DNA of 64,000 nucleotides from contig JAMXBD010000111.1 in NCBI GenBank assembly GCA_024138025.1, positions 1,302,001 to 1,366,000 of the forward strand. The letters are read 5' to 3'. Shown here piece after piece: positions 1-10,760 of this stretch. Both the position numbers and the translations under genes were made by a program. The notes under the pieces were generated by a model that did not search any database, was not told the DNA's origin, and saw nothing but the letters and a program-made list of their open reading frames with translations. The stretch comes from Combretum micranthum. Its lineage: Eukaryota > Streptophyta > Magnoliopsida > Myrtales > Combretaceae. The stretch's first letter is position 1, and each line of letters starts with the position of its first letter.

Positions 1-1900
1 TATTATATTCATAGGGGTCCATTGAGTCCATGGTCATCTCTAATCCTCCAACCCATCAAGAAAATCTTCAAAGTCGGTTCGTACCCCATACTCGTATAGA
101 ACTCATCGGAATCATCACCTGAAATAGATAAAATATGAGCCAAAGGCCCAGTACACAAGTAACGAATACAAAATGAGAAGTGGATCACACATTCTTAGGC
201 TAAATGCATTATGCAACAATCACTTGTTTATTATTAAGTCTTTAGTTAGTAAAACAACACGGGAGTATTCAAACTCCGGACAATGAGGATTTAGTATTAC
301 GCCCGCCTCCTTGAGTGGTCCCTACTGTTCATACAGACTAGGCAGCCCCACCTTCTGGCGTAGCCCATAATACTAGGGGTTCCTGAGTAACACATCACGA
401 CGCTCAGGGGGTTGATATGAGCAGCTCGGATACTCATATCTCCTAAACAATTCTATCCATTAACGAGAAAGTACCCTGCTCCCAATCTGAGCATGGTGCC
501 GCTCTCTGAACCAGATTCAACGGCAAACAACGACAATCAACACTCATATATCAATAGGATTTTCTTATTTTAAAGTAGTTTGATTTTGATGCCTATCCTA
601 GCAAGGAGACAAGCAAGTTACTGCGTACCTGAGATAGCTTGGGAATTAACGGTGTTGACTAGGCGAGGATCTATCACTGTTTAAATCAACATTAAATTTC
701 ACATTTAGCCGAAGTACTAATTAACTAATTGAAAATACAATAAATCAAAGAAATTTAAATAAATTAATACAAAGTCATAATAAAGCATTTAAACACCCTA
801 TTATATCATAGAACACTTAACAAATACGTAATTGATCATATATCAAACTTTGGAAAATTTTGAAGAAAGTTTTTAAAATTCAAAAGCGCAGGGGATACGC
901 CGGCACTCAAAGCCGGCGGCTTTGAGCCGGTGTTCAACACTATGAAAATCAACACTGCCAACGCTAACAGCGCTTAAGGGTACGCCGACTGCCTTCATTC
1001 TACGCCGGCGGCTTTGAGCCGGCGTAGAATTCAAATCCAAAATTTTTCAAAACGTCCAGAGAGGTGCAAACCGGCCGCTTACGCAGATACGCTGGCAGCC
1101 TCTCACTATACGCCGGCGGCTTTGATTCCCAGTAGTCGGCGTACAATGTGAAAGGATGAACGCTGGCTGAATTTTCCAACGAAAGCCGGCGGCGTTCGAT
1201 CGGCCTTAAGAAATTTGATTCTGTGGTCTTCCAACACCGCCTATAGGCTTACGGCGTAGAAACCCTAGATGCCGGCGTACGTTCAAATTTTAGCCTATAT
1301 GAAAATATTTTTGATTTCCCCTATTTTATTACAACTTGTTCATTTTTCAAAAATTCTTCAAACTTAGTCCAAACTTTTTAAAGCTTGTTATATGATCCAA
1401 ATATTATCCTAACAACATGAATTCTACTTCTAGTCATCAAAACACTAATCACACTTCAATTTCACATCTCAACTACTCAATCTTCAATCTTCCAAAATAC
1501 CCATCCCCACACATCCACACTCTTATAAGATATATATACTACCACTCCATTAGCCACATAATCTCATTCAAACTATCATCAATGCACCAAAATCAATCCC
1601 ACACCAATTATCACATCAAAATCATTTCTATTCTAACATTTATAAACAATACAATATAGAACATAAAATAAAAGATAAAGTTTGCATTAAACTCACATGA
1701 CTAAATCTTGGCTTGGAATGATGTTCAAATCCTAAAGCTTGTAATAAATCTTAGCTTAGGGTTTAAGATTTTGGGATGAGAAAAGAAGAAAGAAAGAAAG
1801 AAAGAAAAGAAGTAAAAATTCGTATAAAAAATGGGGTTGCCAAAAAGGAGGGCTTAACTTATCCAATTAAAATCATTTGTCATCCAAATCTTACCATTAG
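1..1900. mobile_element. LTR-like retroelement remnant, module A
   Basis: No reading frame of known type is present. The stretch runs from a moderately GC region (about 240-540), through a phrase near 620 containing AAGTTACT..ACCTG, a GC-rich palindromic array (896-1,275), an A/C-rich part (1,400-1,660) and a purine tract with GAAA repeats (about 1,780-1,815). Module B at 2.3-5.06 kb has the same order of parts, including a related CAAGTTACTCGCCTG phrase near 2,928. That shared order suggests two related LTR or LTR-flank sequences in the same orientation. Terminal TG..CA ends and target duplications could not be placed, so the element class (probably Ty3-like) is inference. Confidence 0.4.
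896..1275. repeat. Palindrome-cored GCCGGC repeat array
   Basis: This GC-rich island in AT-rich DNA contains at least five variants of a unit built on ACGCCGGC, then GGCTTTGA, then GCCGGCGT. The best copy, near 999-1,028, has an 11-bp perfect stem (TCTACGCCGGC with GCCGGCGTAGA) around an 8-nt loop. Other copies keep one arm or have point changes, as near 896-935, 1,110-1,145, 1,180-1,205 and 1,240-1,280. The array lies inside the LTR-like module A. Its function is unknown. Confidence 0.7.
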
Positions 1901-2310
1901 GGGTATATTTGTCCTAGGATTAATTTGGGAAAATTTCAAATGCATTTGAGTTGTATTTAGGCTCAAAAAGTGGTTTTAAAGTTTACCAAAATTCTTTCAT
2001 AATCTAAGCAAATTCAAAAATAATTTGATTAGATTCTAAACATAACACATGCATATTAATTTGAAAAAGACACACATATTCATTACACTATATGCACACT
2101 TACACATATCAAACAATAACATTAATTTCATAATACTATTCACATATAAAATAACACATTTACTAATTATATTAACTAAGCACACACAATATATATACCA
2201 TTCCAATAACACATTAATATGTAATTTAAGGAATTCATGGCTATTTCATATATGCAATGCAACACTTGACCATATGAAAATACACAGTTTGGATGACCGA
2301 AGTCTAAACC
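1901..2310. other. AT-rich stretch without a gene
   Basis: The sequence is A/C- and A/T-rich with short open frames made of simple composition (many I, H, T and N codons). No gene, RNA or element boundary is visible. It separates the two LTR-like modules. Confidence 0.5.
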
Positions 2311-3059
2311 AATAAAGATTTATGCCCTCTCTTGCGGGTTAAAAGGACCAGCTTTAGTGATTCACGTCTAGGAGAGACAAAGAACTAAGGAAGGGGAATT
2401 CCATTTTAAACTCATTTATTAATTATATATATATTTTTATATATAAGAAACATTCTCTCAACTTCACCGTAGAACTTAGAAACTCTACTAAGTATTAGCT
2501 ATCTCATGTCAACTCTCATTAGGCAATGTCCTTTAGTTCCTACTTAGTTCCTGTAGGGCTGACACTTAGAGGTAATCTTGCTAGATTCACTGGACATTCA
2601 AAGCATTATCCTAGGGTCGAGATGCTAATACGTGACGTGAATATCATATTAATGCAAGTTATGCTATCATGCAATGTATGCCTAATTTATTTAAGGTCAA
2701 CCAAGGTTTATATCAAATTACTTGATGACTAGTTAATTTTCAAACAATCAACAATGCACATTTCACAATCAATACCAACCAAATAGTTCTCGCTTCTGAT
2801 ATGAAATCTTGTCATTCACTCAATCACCATATAGCATGTATTGTACCCATCCTTATGCTCAGTCAATTATCATTGTAGTTAAATCTTATGCCATTACTTT
2901 ACATACACAAACATTGTGATAGGATCAAGTTACTCGCCTGTTATTCTAGCTAAATTGTAGTAATCTTCTAATAATTCTGAAGATTGATCTATTTATTTCT
3001 CCTATGAAAAAAATAATTATTATTCATAAATTCCATGCTCTATACTAATCTACCCTTCA

Positions 3060-3810
3060 TCTCCTTATTATCTATTAGGTCAAATTAAACTTAAGTCTTT
3101 TAACTTAAGTTGAATTTAAATCTATTTTATTAGCTTAACCTTATTTATCAATTATTAGTTTGAATTTCACACAATACATGCATTAACACTCATGATTAAT
3201 GCTACATACAATATACAAATTTTTATTAAAACATTTTCAATAACATAATGCATCATATTCACTTAATTAATTTCTATCGAAACAAATCATTGTCTTATCA
3301 TTCACTTTCATCAAACTCATTTCTAGTAACATACATTTAAAGTCTAACATATTGCAATCATATCTAAATTATTTACAAATTAAGTTTATATTAACTTAAC
3401 TTAATCAACTCGATTAAATTTAACTAATTAATCCATTTATTAAATCATACTCAATTATCTTTCTAGATCATTATCATGTATCTATTAGGACCCTAGTTAA
3501 TCTATGTATCGTACTTTAGATCAAATTCGTTTTAGCTCCTTATAGTTTATTAAGTCAAATTAAACTTAAGTCTATTAACTAGTCCACTTTTCATTCAAAA
3601 TCCATATTAAATCTAATTTAGTTACTAAGTTATATTTACTTATTCTATCAAAACATTGTTATATGTCCTATAAGATCCTAATTAATCTACTTTATTTTAA
3701 CTCATTTAGATTCATGAAGCCAAATCGAACTCAGGTTGATTAACTAAGTTCATTTTATACTTAACTTTTATATCAAGTCTAATTAGTTATTAAGCCTATT
3801 AATTTACTTA
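3060..3810 (+). repeat. Diverged AT-rich tandem-like repeats
   Basis: A phrase of the form AAGTCAAATTAAACTTAAGT followed by TTAACTA-like and AAATCTAATTTAGTTA-like text recurs near 3,078, 3,551 and 3,718, with weaker echoes near 3,385. The copies are strongly diverged and spacing is irregular. A TTTATC hexamer run (about 3,871-3,898) follows. Confidence 0.4.
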
Positions 3811-3939
3811 CCTCATTCCTAATTATTCAAGTACTGACATATTGTATCCTATATCATTTATATATTTCATTTTATCTTTATCTTTATCTTTATCTTTATT
3901 TTATTTATTTATTTAAAATTGGGTGAAGTAGGGAAAACA

Positions 3940-4450
3940 CGAGTCATGCCCATGATTGTGTATAAATTTTTCACCTAGTGGCCACTAAGGGCTTGGTCAT
4001 ACCTATGATAAAGGAAAATACAAGGATTAGGTACGATCATGAGTTAAGTCATGCCCATGATTGACTTAAAATTTTTAAAATAGAGATAACCATGGAACGG
4101 ACCACACCTATGATCAAAGGTGTCTCGTCTTACAAAAGAAAACAAAGAAGATTACTTCATCTTCATAGCCAGGATCTAGGCTGTGTTATGAACCGCGGCT
4201 TGAATCGCGGCCTCAATAACGCCCATGATTAGTAGAAAATATTTGATCCTAGACTACTACATCCTTTGTCATGGCCATGATCATACATTTGTCAAACATC
4301 CGAGGCTACTAAGTCCTTTATCATGCCGTGATTATTTAGAGTTTTTAAGGAAGAGCCACCACGGTTTGAATCACGCCCGTGATTGCTTAAAATTTTCTAA
4401 GCCAAGGCTAGTAAGGGTCATATTACGCCCGTGGTCACTCTCTTAGGCCG
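3940..4450. repeat. Palindrome-cored GCCCGTGAT repeat array
   Basis: About nine degenerate units share a near-palindromic core, for example GTCATGCCCATGAT (about 3,943), GTCATGCCCATGATTG (about 4,048), GTCATGGCCATGATC (about 4,268), ATCATGCCGTGATTA (about 4,320), AATCACGCCCGTGATTG (about 4,370) and ATTACGCCCGTGGTC (about 4,422). The spacers carry TTAAAATTTT and AGGCTAGTAAGG-like text. The spacing of about 50-110 bp, the drift between units and the location inside an LTR-like module argue against CRISPR. A related array is inside the solo LTR at 28.2-28.7 kb. Confidence 0.65.
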
Positions 4451-5060
4451 AACATTCATGTTTTTCCTTCATCTTTTCTTCAAAATTCAACTTCATAAAC
4501 TCAACATACTTCATACCAAACATAATAAAAGCAGCATGCAAATCCATCTTACATTATCTAACATTCTTAAACATGTTTCTACTTCATATATCTTCAAATC
4601 ATGCCATCAATCTTCTAATCTACACATGCATAACAAAACTAGGTTCTTAGCATACAAGTTCATGCATCCATAGTTCACAATTTTTATCACAAATCCTACT
4701 TATATCTAACTTTAATTTATCATTCTCACACATAAACAATAATCAAAACAAAGACAAAAACAACAAACTTACTTGTTTTATAAATTTAACTTGCTTGATC
4801 TTCACCACTATTATTACTTCATGGTTGACGAAGCCACTACATACTTGATTTTTATTTTCTATCTGCAATTTCTTCCTTAATCTTCTTGAACTTGAGATTT
4901 TAAGTTGGTTTTTGTGAAAAGAAAGAAAAAATGAAGAGAAGAAGAAGAAAGAAAGTAGAATTGGAAGAAGAAAGGAGAAAAAGAAAAGAAGAAGAAAAAA
5001 ATAAGGTAGCCCAAAGTGAAAAAGGAAAAAAGGAATTAAAGATTAGCATTAAAGATATTT

Positions 5061-6760
5061 ATTAGTAACAGATTAGGGCTAAACCTTTCACATATTTATT
5101 TTAAGTATAAAAAATAATTAGAAAGTAAAACGAGATTTTACATAATAGAAATTAAATACTCGAATAGGAATTTAATCTGTAAAAATTTGATATTTAGTTT
5201 GGGTTTAGACATAAGATCTAATATTTTTAAACAAGCAAATAAATTCAAAGCTTATGGGGGATTAGGAAATTGGTAAAGGTTTAGAAATTTATAAAACACT
5301 TAAATTACGTGTTTAAAGGTTTAAGAAATTAAAATAGAAGAAAAGAAGTTCAAATGAATGATTAGGAATAATTTAATACTAGTTCATTGAAAAAGGATTT
5401 AGTTCAAAATGATTAAATAGAGTTTCCTATAAAATTTAGGCAGTTGAATTTCAAAAATTTTGGTTTATTTGATAATTACAAAAAAAAAAAGCTCTAATTA
5501 AAAAAAAAAATTGGTTGAGATGATGGTGAAAATTGATTTGTTGGAAAAGATACTTAAAATGAATAAACCAATTGAAAATGAATAGATTTCAAATTTCATG
5601 GTTAGAAATAATTAAGGAATTTGATTGATGAAATAGGTAATTGAAACAACTAGATAAATGGAAAGGAATATTTAAAATCTTAAATTTTAATTGAATCTAT
5701 TTACTACTTGATTATATCGATCTATCTAATTATATCTTATATATTAATTTACTTGTTTTAGTTAACTATCTAAGATCAAATTCTAAATTAAGTTTAAATT
5801 CAAGTTCAAAATTAGCTATCTATTATTTTATTTTAACTATATGAACTCTTATTTAGATTAATGGAAACTTGGGGTATTCCAAATTTCACAACATAAATGC
5901 TAAAATGAAATAATTTTTTATGGTTGGAAATTTTGAAAATTTTTAAAAATTAATTATTGAAATTAAAAGTTTTACAATTTGATTGAAAATCAAAATAGAT
6001 TTGAAATTTTTGTTATTTTGAATACACGCATTTCGCTAGTAAGTAAATAAAGTTTCTATTTTTGAGGAAATACTTCTTGGTAGCTACCCCATTATATACA
6101 TATATTAAACTAAAAATTAATTTATTCAAATGAAAAACATATCATATAGTTACGCCACTCGTTATTCTATAATATGATTATAAATGAATCAAGTCAATAA
6201 GATACAATATCGAGCTTGAATTCAATTTAAAATTTTAAATTCATCAAACTTAGAAATTTGTGTTTGAACTTGACTTGAAGTGACGCTCAATGAACTAAAA
6301 CTTAACCTAATTAACCTTACTCGAACTTCTTCAAAATTTTTTCTTTAGTTAAAGTAGTATTTAAACTTTACTCAAAATCAGCTATTATATATGTATATAT
6401 ATATATATATATTCAATTCAAATTTAATTAGACTTATCAATCAATGAGCTTAACTTAATATCCAGTGATTTGCAAATAGATGTAACTCATTTATTACCTT
6501 ATTCAATATTGTTATACTGGACGGATCCTCGCCAAATCATGTGCACAGATAAAGCTTATATCAAATTTTTAAGTTGATTCCTTGAAGACTTATTTTGTCC
6601 TATAATTCTACAGGATCTCCCAGGTTTTGAAATTCACAAAAAAGCCAAACGAATTCAACAAATCTATCAACTCAAAAAAAGGCATAAATTGGTACTTCAC
6701 GTGTTGAACTATTTAATTTAATCTCCTCAAAAATAAAAAATAAAAAGAGAAAAGAAAGGA
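5061..6760. other. AT-rich intergenic DNA
   Basis: No gene is visible. A (TA)n run lies near 6,390-6,411. The part from about 6,165 to 6,480 has phrases such as GAGCTTGAATTCAA and AACTTGACTTGAAG on one side and AATGAGCTTAACTTAA on the other. This resembles an old hAT-type non-autonomous element of the AGCTTGA kind, but no ends or target duplication could be confirmed. Confidence 0.45.
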
Positions 6761-7215
6761 AATTCTTAACACCATATCGATATAAAGGAATTGGAAGGGA
6801 ATAATTAAGGATGGGAAAAAAAACAAAAGGGGACTGATTGTAAATTCCACCTCCTTGTTTGTTTTAAGAAGAAAAGATAAGGGAAAGGAAAATTGATATA
6901 ATATTTTTTCTACATCTCATCACTTATTTATCCCGTCCAAAAAGAGAGAATTTGAAGGAAAAGGATTTTTTTTTTAAAAAAATTACACTTACCATTCTTT
7001 TTGAAATTACTTATTATTTTTTAAGGATATATAAATAATTTATCATTTAATGTATTTTTATGTTTTATAATAATTAATATTTCATCAATTTTCCTCATTT
7101 TTATTATCCAAACACATAAAAGAATTTAAATTCTCTAATAATTCATTCCCTTCACTTTCTCTTTTTCCACAATCTTTCTTTCCAAAGTCATTCCATCATG
7201 TCTTCCTAATTCAGT
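6761..7215. mobile_element. Possible MITE remnant
   Basis: GGAATTGGAAGGGAATAATT at the left and TTCATTCCCTTCACTTTC plus a CCATCATGTCTTCC phrase at the right are loosely complementary, with an AT-rich centre. This looks like a decayed inverted-repeat element. No target-site duplication was found, so the call is tentative. Confidence 0.3.
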
Positions 7216-7347
7216 CTATCAATGCCAAATACAGTATAAATGTACGTCCAACATTGCTTAGAGATATTGTATTACATAAATCATGATATGGATGTTTTAT
7301 GTTTTTGAAAAAATTAATGGTCAGTCGTTAATTTTGATGAGATTGAT

Positions 7348-7763
7348 CCGATCAATTATGCAACGACTAATGCTATATCCAATCATGATCAAACTATTAA
7401 ATTATATTTATTTTAATAATTAAATAATTAAATAGATGGTCTCATGATAGGATTGCAGAAGCTCTCCATATTTTTTAGCCAATAGTCATAATTTGATCCT
7501 TCTCTCTTTAGTCTGGAGGCAAAACCAAACCGTCCCAACTTATACGATTGGCGCCGATCAATTATGCAACGATTAATGCTATATCCAACCATGATCAAAC
7601 TATTAAATTATATTTATTTTAATAATTAGATGATTAAATAAATGGTCTCATCAATAAGATTACAGAAGCTCCCATGTTTTTTAATATAGTCATAATTTGG
7701 TCCTTTTCTCTTTAGTCTGGAGGAAAAACCAAACCGTCCCAACTTATACCGATTGGCGCCGAT
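7348..7763 (+). repeat. Two-copy 206-bp tandem duplication
   Basis: Copy 1 (7,348-7,553) and copy 2 (7,554-about 7,763) both start CCGATCAATTATGCAACGA and end near GATTGGCGCC. They share long blocks such as TATATCCAA(T/C)CATGATC and CAAACCGTCCCAACTTATAC and differ only by scattered substitutions and short indels. The first part also resembles 23,450-23,570. The repeat lies about 330 bp beyond the 3' end of the HMA gene. Confidence 0.85.
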
Positions 7764-8090
7764 AATATCCCTTAGTAAAGGTTTTTACTGCCATACTACT
7801 GCCTTGTCCAGGACCAGGTTCACGTATTAAGGCCATGTGGAGCAAGAAAAACATAACCGGAAGTACCAGCGGATTTCGTACTCAGCTTGAAAGCTAACAT
7901 TACAACGTTAGAATCTGGTTGAGCATTACTTCAAGGGCATCTAAAAACTACCAAGTGCTTAGGCAGATCTATTCTTCCCGACGAGACAATATGCGATTAC
8001 AAACCAAAACTAAAGATGAGGTAGAAATACAAAACTATAAATTGATCTAAGGATAAGCTAAACCTATACAATTAGTGTAAATTCAGAACT
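7764..8090. other. 3' flank of the HMA gene
   Basis: This stretch probably holds the 3' UTR and terminator region of the minus-strand HMA gene. No other gene is visible. The exact polyadenylation site cannot be read. Confidence 0.4.
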
Positions 8091-10167
8091 TCATAGAGAA
8101 GCTAATTGTCTTTCATCAGCTTGCAGTACTTCATAGAGCTGGGCATTTTTTATTTTGGATACACTTTCCAACACTTCAAAAGGGATTACATCTCCGATCA
8201 CTACCACCATCTTTTCTTCCAAGTCTATCTTGTACGAGGTAACCCCTGTTTTTAACAAAACAGAAACCTATTAAAAAGTGGTTCTACAACAAAAACGGTG
8301 ACAATAGTAGACTGAAGTCGATAACAGCTAATCCTCGATTTATCTTCTTTCAATTTCAATTAATTTAATCCCTTAAAATTCTGCCAAATGTAATTAATAG
8401 CTGGATATATTGAAAAGAAGATAATGTCATGATGTCACAATTTTTTTTTAATCTAGACAATCTCTATTAAAAATTAAGATTAAGATTAAAAATTGGATGC
8501 ATGTTTGCTACCTGAATTTTATCCATTTGTGCAATTAATTATTGAACAATAAAATTGTTAATTTGTTATCTAAACTCTATCCAATTTTGTAATTAACTAT
8601 CTAAACATAATTAAAATTTGTAATTAGTTGTTTGAATTTTATTTATTTTTTCAATTAACTATTTTGATAGTGGAAATAAACTCAAAAAGTCCGTAAGTTG
8701 TAAATTGATAGTTTGAAATTTTAGATAGCTAATTATACAAATTGATAAAATTCCACTACCAAATATGGTATAATCCATAAAATTTAAATATTCGAATTTT
8801 ATAATAAAAAGCTCCAAAAATCTAAATTCTGCGTTATTATTAACGTGTGACCTTATGGTAATCTTAATCTAATAAAGTGGGACTACATAAAAACATTATG
8901 CTAAGAAGAGAGATGCATAAGTATCCTACTAAACACTTGATAAGAAATAATAGAAAAAGATAAGCGTGCAAATAACCCATGAAACAATAACAAATGGGAG
9001 TATGATTGGATGTAATTATGGGCATATATTCCAGACAGTCGTCATTCTGGGTGTTGATGAAATCAGGACTTTAGTACTTTACAAGGTGGGAGCAGAAAAA
9101 GTGCAAGTTCAGTGTTAACAGAGATTACTAGGTTGCTGCCTTGTGTTCTCCATGCACAAGAGGGACAAAAGGACATACCATCCATCTTCGAGATATGTTT
9201 CTCAACTTTCTTCGCACAACCAATGCAATGCATTGACACCCTTAAAGTCACCATCTGTTTTAACAGAAATAATAGCAAAATGCATTAATTAGCCTTTTAG
9301 GTAACCAAAATAATAATAACAATATTAAAAACAATAAGAACCCCATGTTTGAATTCTTTATTCAATTTCACCACCTAAGATTTCAACTTTTTCCTCAGAA
9401 ATTTTTATTGTCCCGGCATGGGACGGTATATTCCATTCTGCTATTAAATTGATTATAAAGTTAATATAAAAAGTATCATTATATACTAATGATAGTTAGA
9501 TATACAATTTAGCTGCCTTACAAAACCAATATTGGTAAGAAAAAAAAGCACCAAACATAGAATTTCTAATGATATTTCACTTTTCAGCTTCATAATTTGA
9601 TTTATTGTCCTGTTTTTGTTTTACATAATTTTGTTAAATGTTCAATAAAATTTTGATTTAATTAGCCTTTACACAATCGGAAGGAAAAAAATAAAATAAA
9701 AGAAACACTATACTTCAGGTACACAAAGTTGTGAAAATACATGTTATATAATCAAATAATAACAAGACAGGTATACAAATAAAAAAAAAATTGCAGAAAA
9801 TATGCAGTCCCCAAAAAAAAAAAAAAAACAAAGATCATAACGCGAATATACAATGTCAAATTACAAAAAACTCAGTGTTTTTCATGTAATTTTATTTTTA
9901 GAAGAATGAAAATGAAAAATTCCAGATGGTACTGGGGCATCAATAATAAAATTTCTATACCTTTGGCTTAAGTTGAGATGCCAAAGTTTGGTTTCCAGAA
10001 AGAACATCCTTAAGTCTCATCGGTTGCCCTCCATCCCTAGGAACCAATGGCCTTTCCTCAATCTCCACTTGATTCGTGTCCATTGAATTGATGCAAAGAC
10101 AAGAGCTCGAACAGCCATATGAAACACTAAGGCAGTCCAAAATTTTACCTATACTTACCTTCCGCAT
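8091..10167 (-). CDS. Heavy-metal-associated (HMA) domain protein, 145 aa
   Basis: Three exons were rebuilt on the minus strand: 9,961-10,167, 9,179-9,254 and 8,091-8,245. All junctions are GT-AG, phases match, and the total is 438 nt. The N-terminal third is a Cys-rich leader (DCLSVSYGCSSSCLC) followed by RLKDVLSGNQTLASQLKPK, typical of a group of small plant HMA proteins. The HMA domain follows (about 71-130), with the metal-binding motif MHCIGC (Cys79, Cys82), KKVEKHISKMDG, VTSYKIDLEEK and VVVIGDVIPFEVLESVSKIK. The family fold is beta-alpha-beta-beta-alpha-beta and binds Cu, Zn or other soft metals. The closest type I recall is the short Arabidopsis heavy-metal transport/detoxification group; the NAKR proteins are related. 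Intron 2 (8,246-9,178) holds an inverted-repeat element. The physiological metal and partner cannot be inferred. Confidence 0.9.
8495..8775. mobile_element. Inverted-repeat MITE-like element in HMA intron 2
   Basis: The left arm (GCATGTTTGCTACCTGAATT and on through ATCCATTTGTGCAATTA) and the reverse complement of the right arm (CATATTTGGTAGTGGAATTT and on through ATCAATTTGTATAATTA) match over about 45 bp with some substitutions. The middle also has weaker self-complementarity. The element is wholly intronic and clear of the splice sites. No target-site duplication was fixed. Confidence 0.5.
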
Positions 10168-10760
10168 GTCTTAGAAAACCTGGTAAGAACAGAACCTATG
10201 TTTTTTTTTTTTCGTCCTCGAAGAAGCAATAATAATCATGCCATATTGAATTTGTGGAGGAATAGGAGAAATTGAAAGTCAAACTTTTTCTTGGAATATA
10301 AGAAAAGTACTTGAAAGAAAGTGCATATCCAAGATTAATGAAGAGAGCACAGTAGAAGAAGACAAGGGCCCGTTTTCCCAAGCAGATCAACAAGAGAAGA
10401 ATATATAACAAAAGGCTCAATTATCAAGAACCCATTTCTTAATAATCATAAAAACACAATAAGTCATACATTCAGAGACACTTGTGGGACATGAAATTAT
10501 AGCTATTGACTATGATACAGCAAGAATCATAATTCATATGATTAGTCTTTCAAAAAGAAAAATACAAAATATGCTGTAAAAGCAAGTGAAGAAGACTAGT
10601 TTTTTGCATGACCAAGAGAAGAAAAAGAAAGCAATGGGTGTCATGGTAAGGAAAACCTAGTAGTGGAACCGAGATGTGTGTTTCAAAACTCAAGAAGAAA
10701 AATGTTGTGTAGATGAGCTTAATGTTGCTTTAGCTTTTTATTATAGTTTTTTTGGTTTTA
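10168..10760 (-). promoter_or_regulatory. Likely 5' UTR and promoter of the HMA gene
   Basis: This is the region upstream of the minus-strand start at 10,167. A possible TATA-like element (CTATAATAAAA on the minus strand) lies near 10,735-10,745. That would put transcription start near 10,700 and give a leader of about 500 nt. A short open frame at 10,196-10,420 here has no family resemblance. This is inference only. Confidence 0.35.

Larger units (their letters stand above)
2311..5060. mobile_element. LTR-like retroelement remnant, module B
   Basis: This has the same general layout as module A. There is a moderately complex part (2,311-2,720), a CAAGTTACTCGCCTG phrase near 2,928, diverged AT-rich repeats (3,060-3,810), a palindrome-cored array (3,940-4,450), an A/C-rich part (4,450-4,800), and a long purine tract of GAAGAA type (4,915-5,010). 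The only open frames are short and look like composition artefacts. I infer an old LTR or LTR-flank sequence. Exact ends are not defined. Confidence 0.4.

Noticed and set aside
896..1275. Palindromic repeats as a CRISPR array
   Set aside because: Units are degenerate, unequally spaced and in plant DNA inside an LTR-like module; no cas genes and no conserved direct repeat with unique spacers.
1417..1659. 80-codon A/C-rich frame
   Set aside because: Composition artefact (S/H/I/N-rich) in the LTR-like module; no domain and no splice partners.
3940..4450. Repeats with ATCACG cores as a CRISPR array or operator set
   Set aside because: Unit length and spacing vary widely, and the surrounding features are those of a plant retroelement.
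10196..10420. 74-codon minus-strand frame upstream of the HMA gene
   Set aside because: Hydrophobic and low-information, no family signature; lies in the probable 5' UTR or promoter of the HMA gene.
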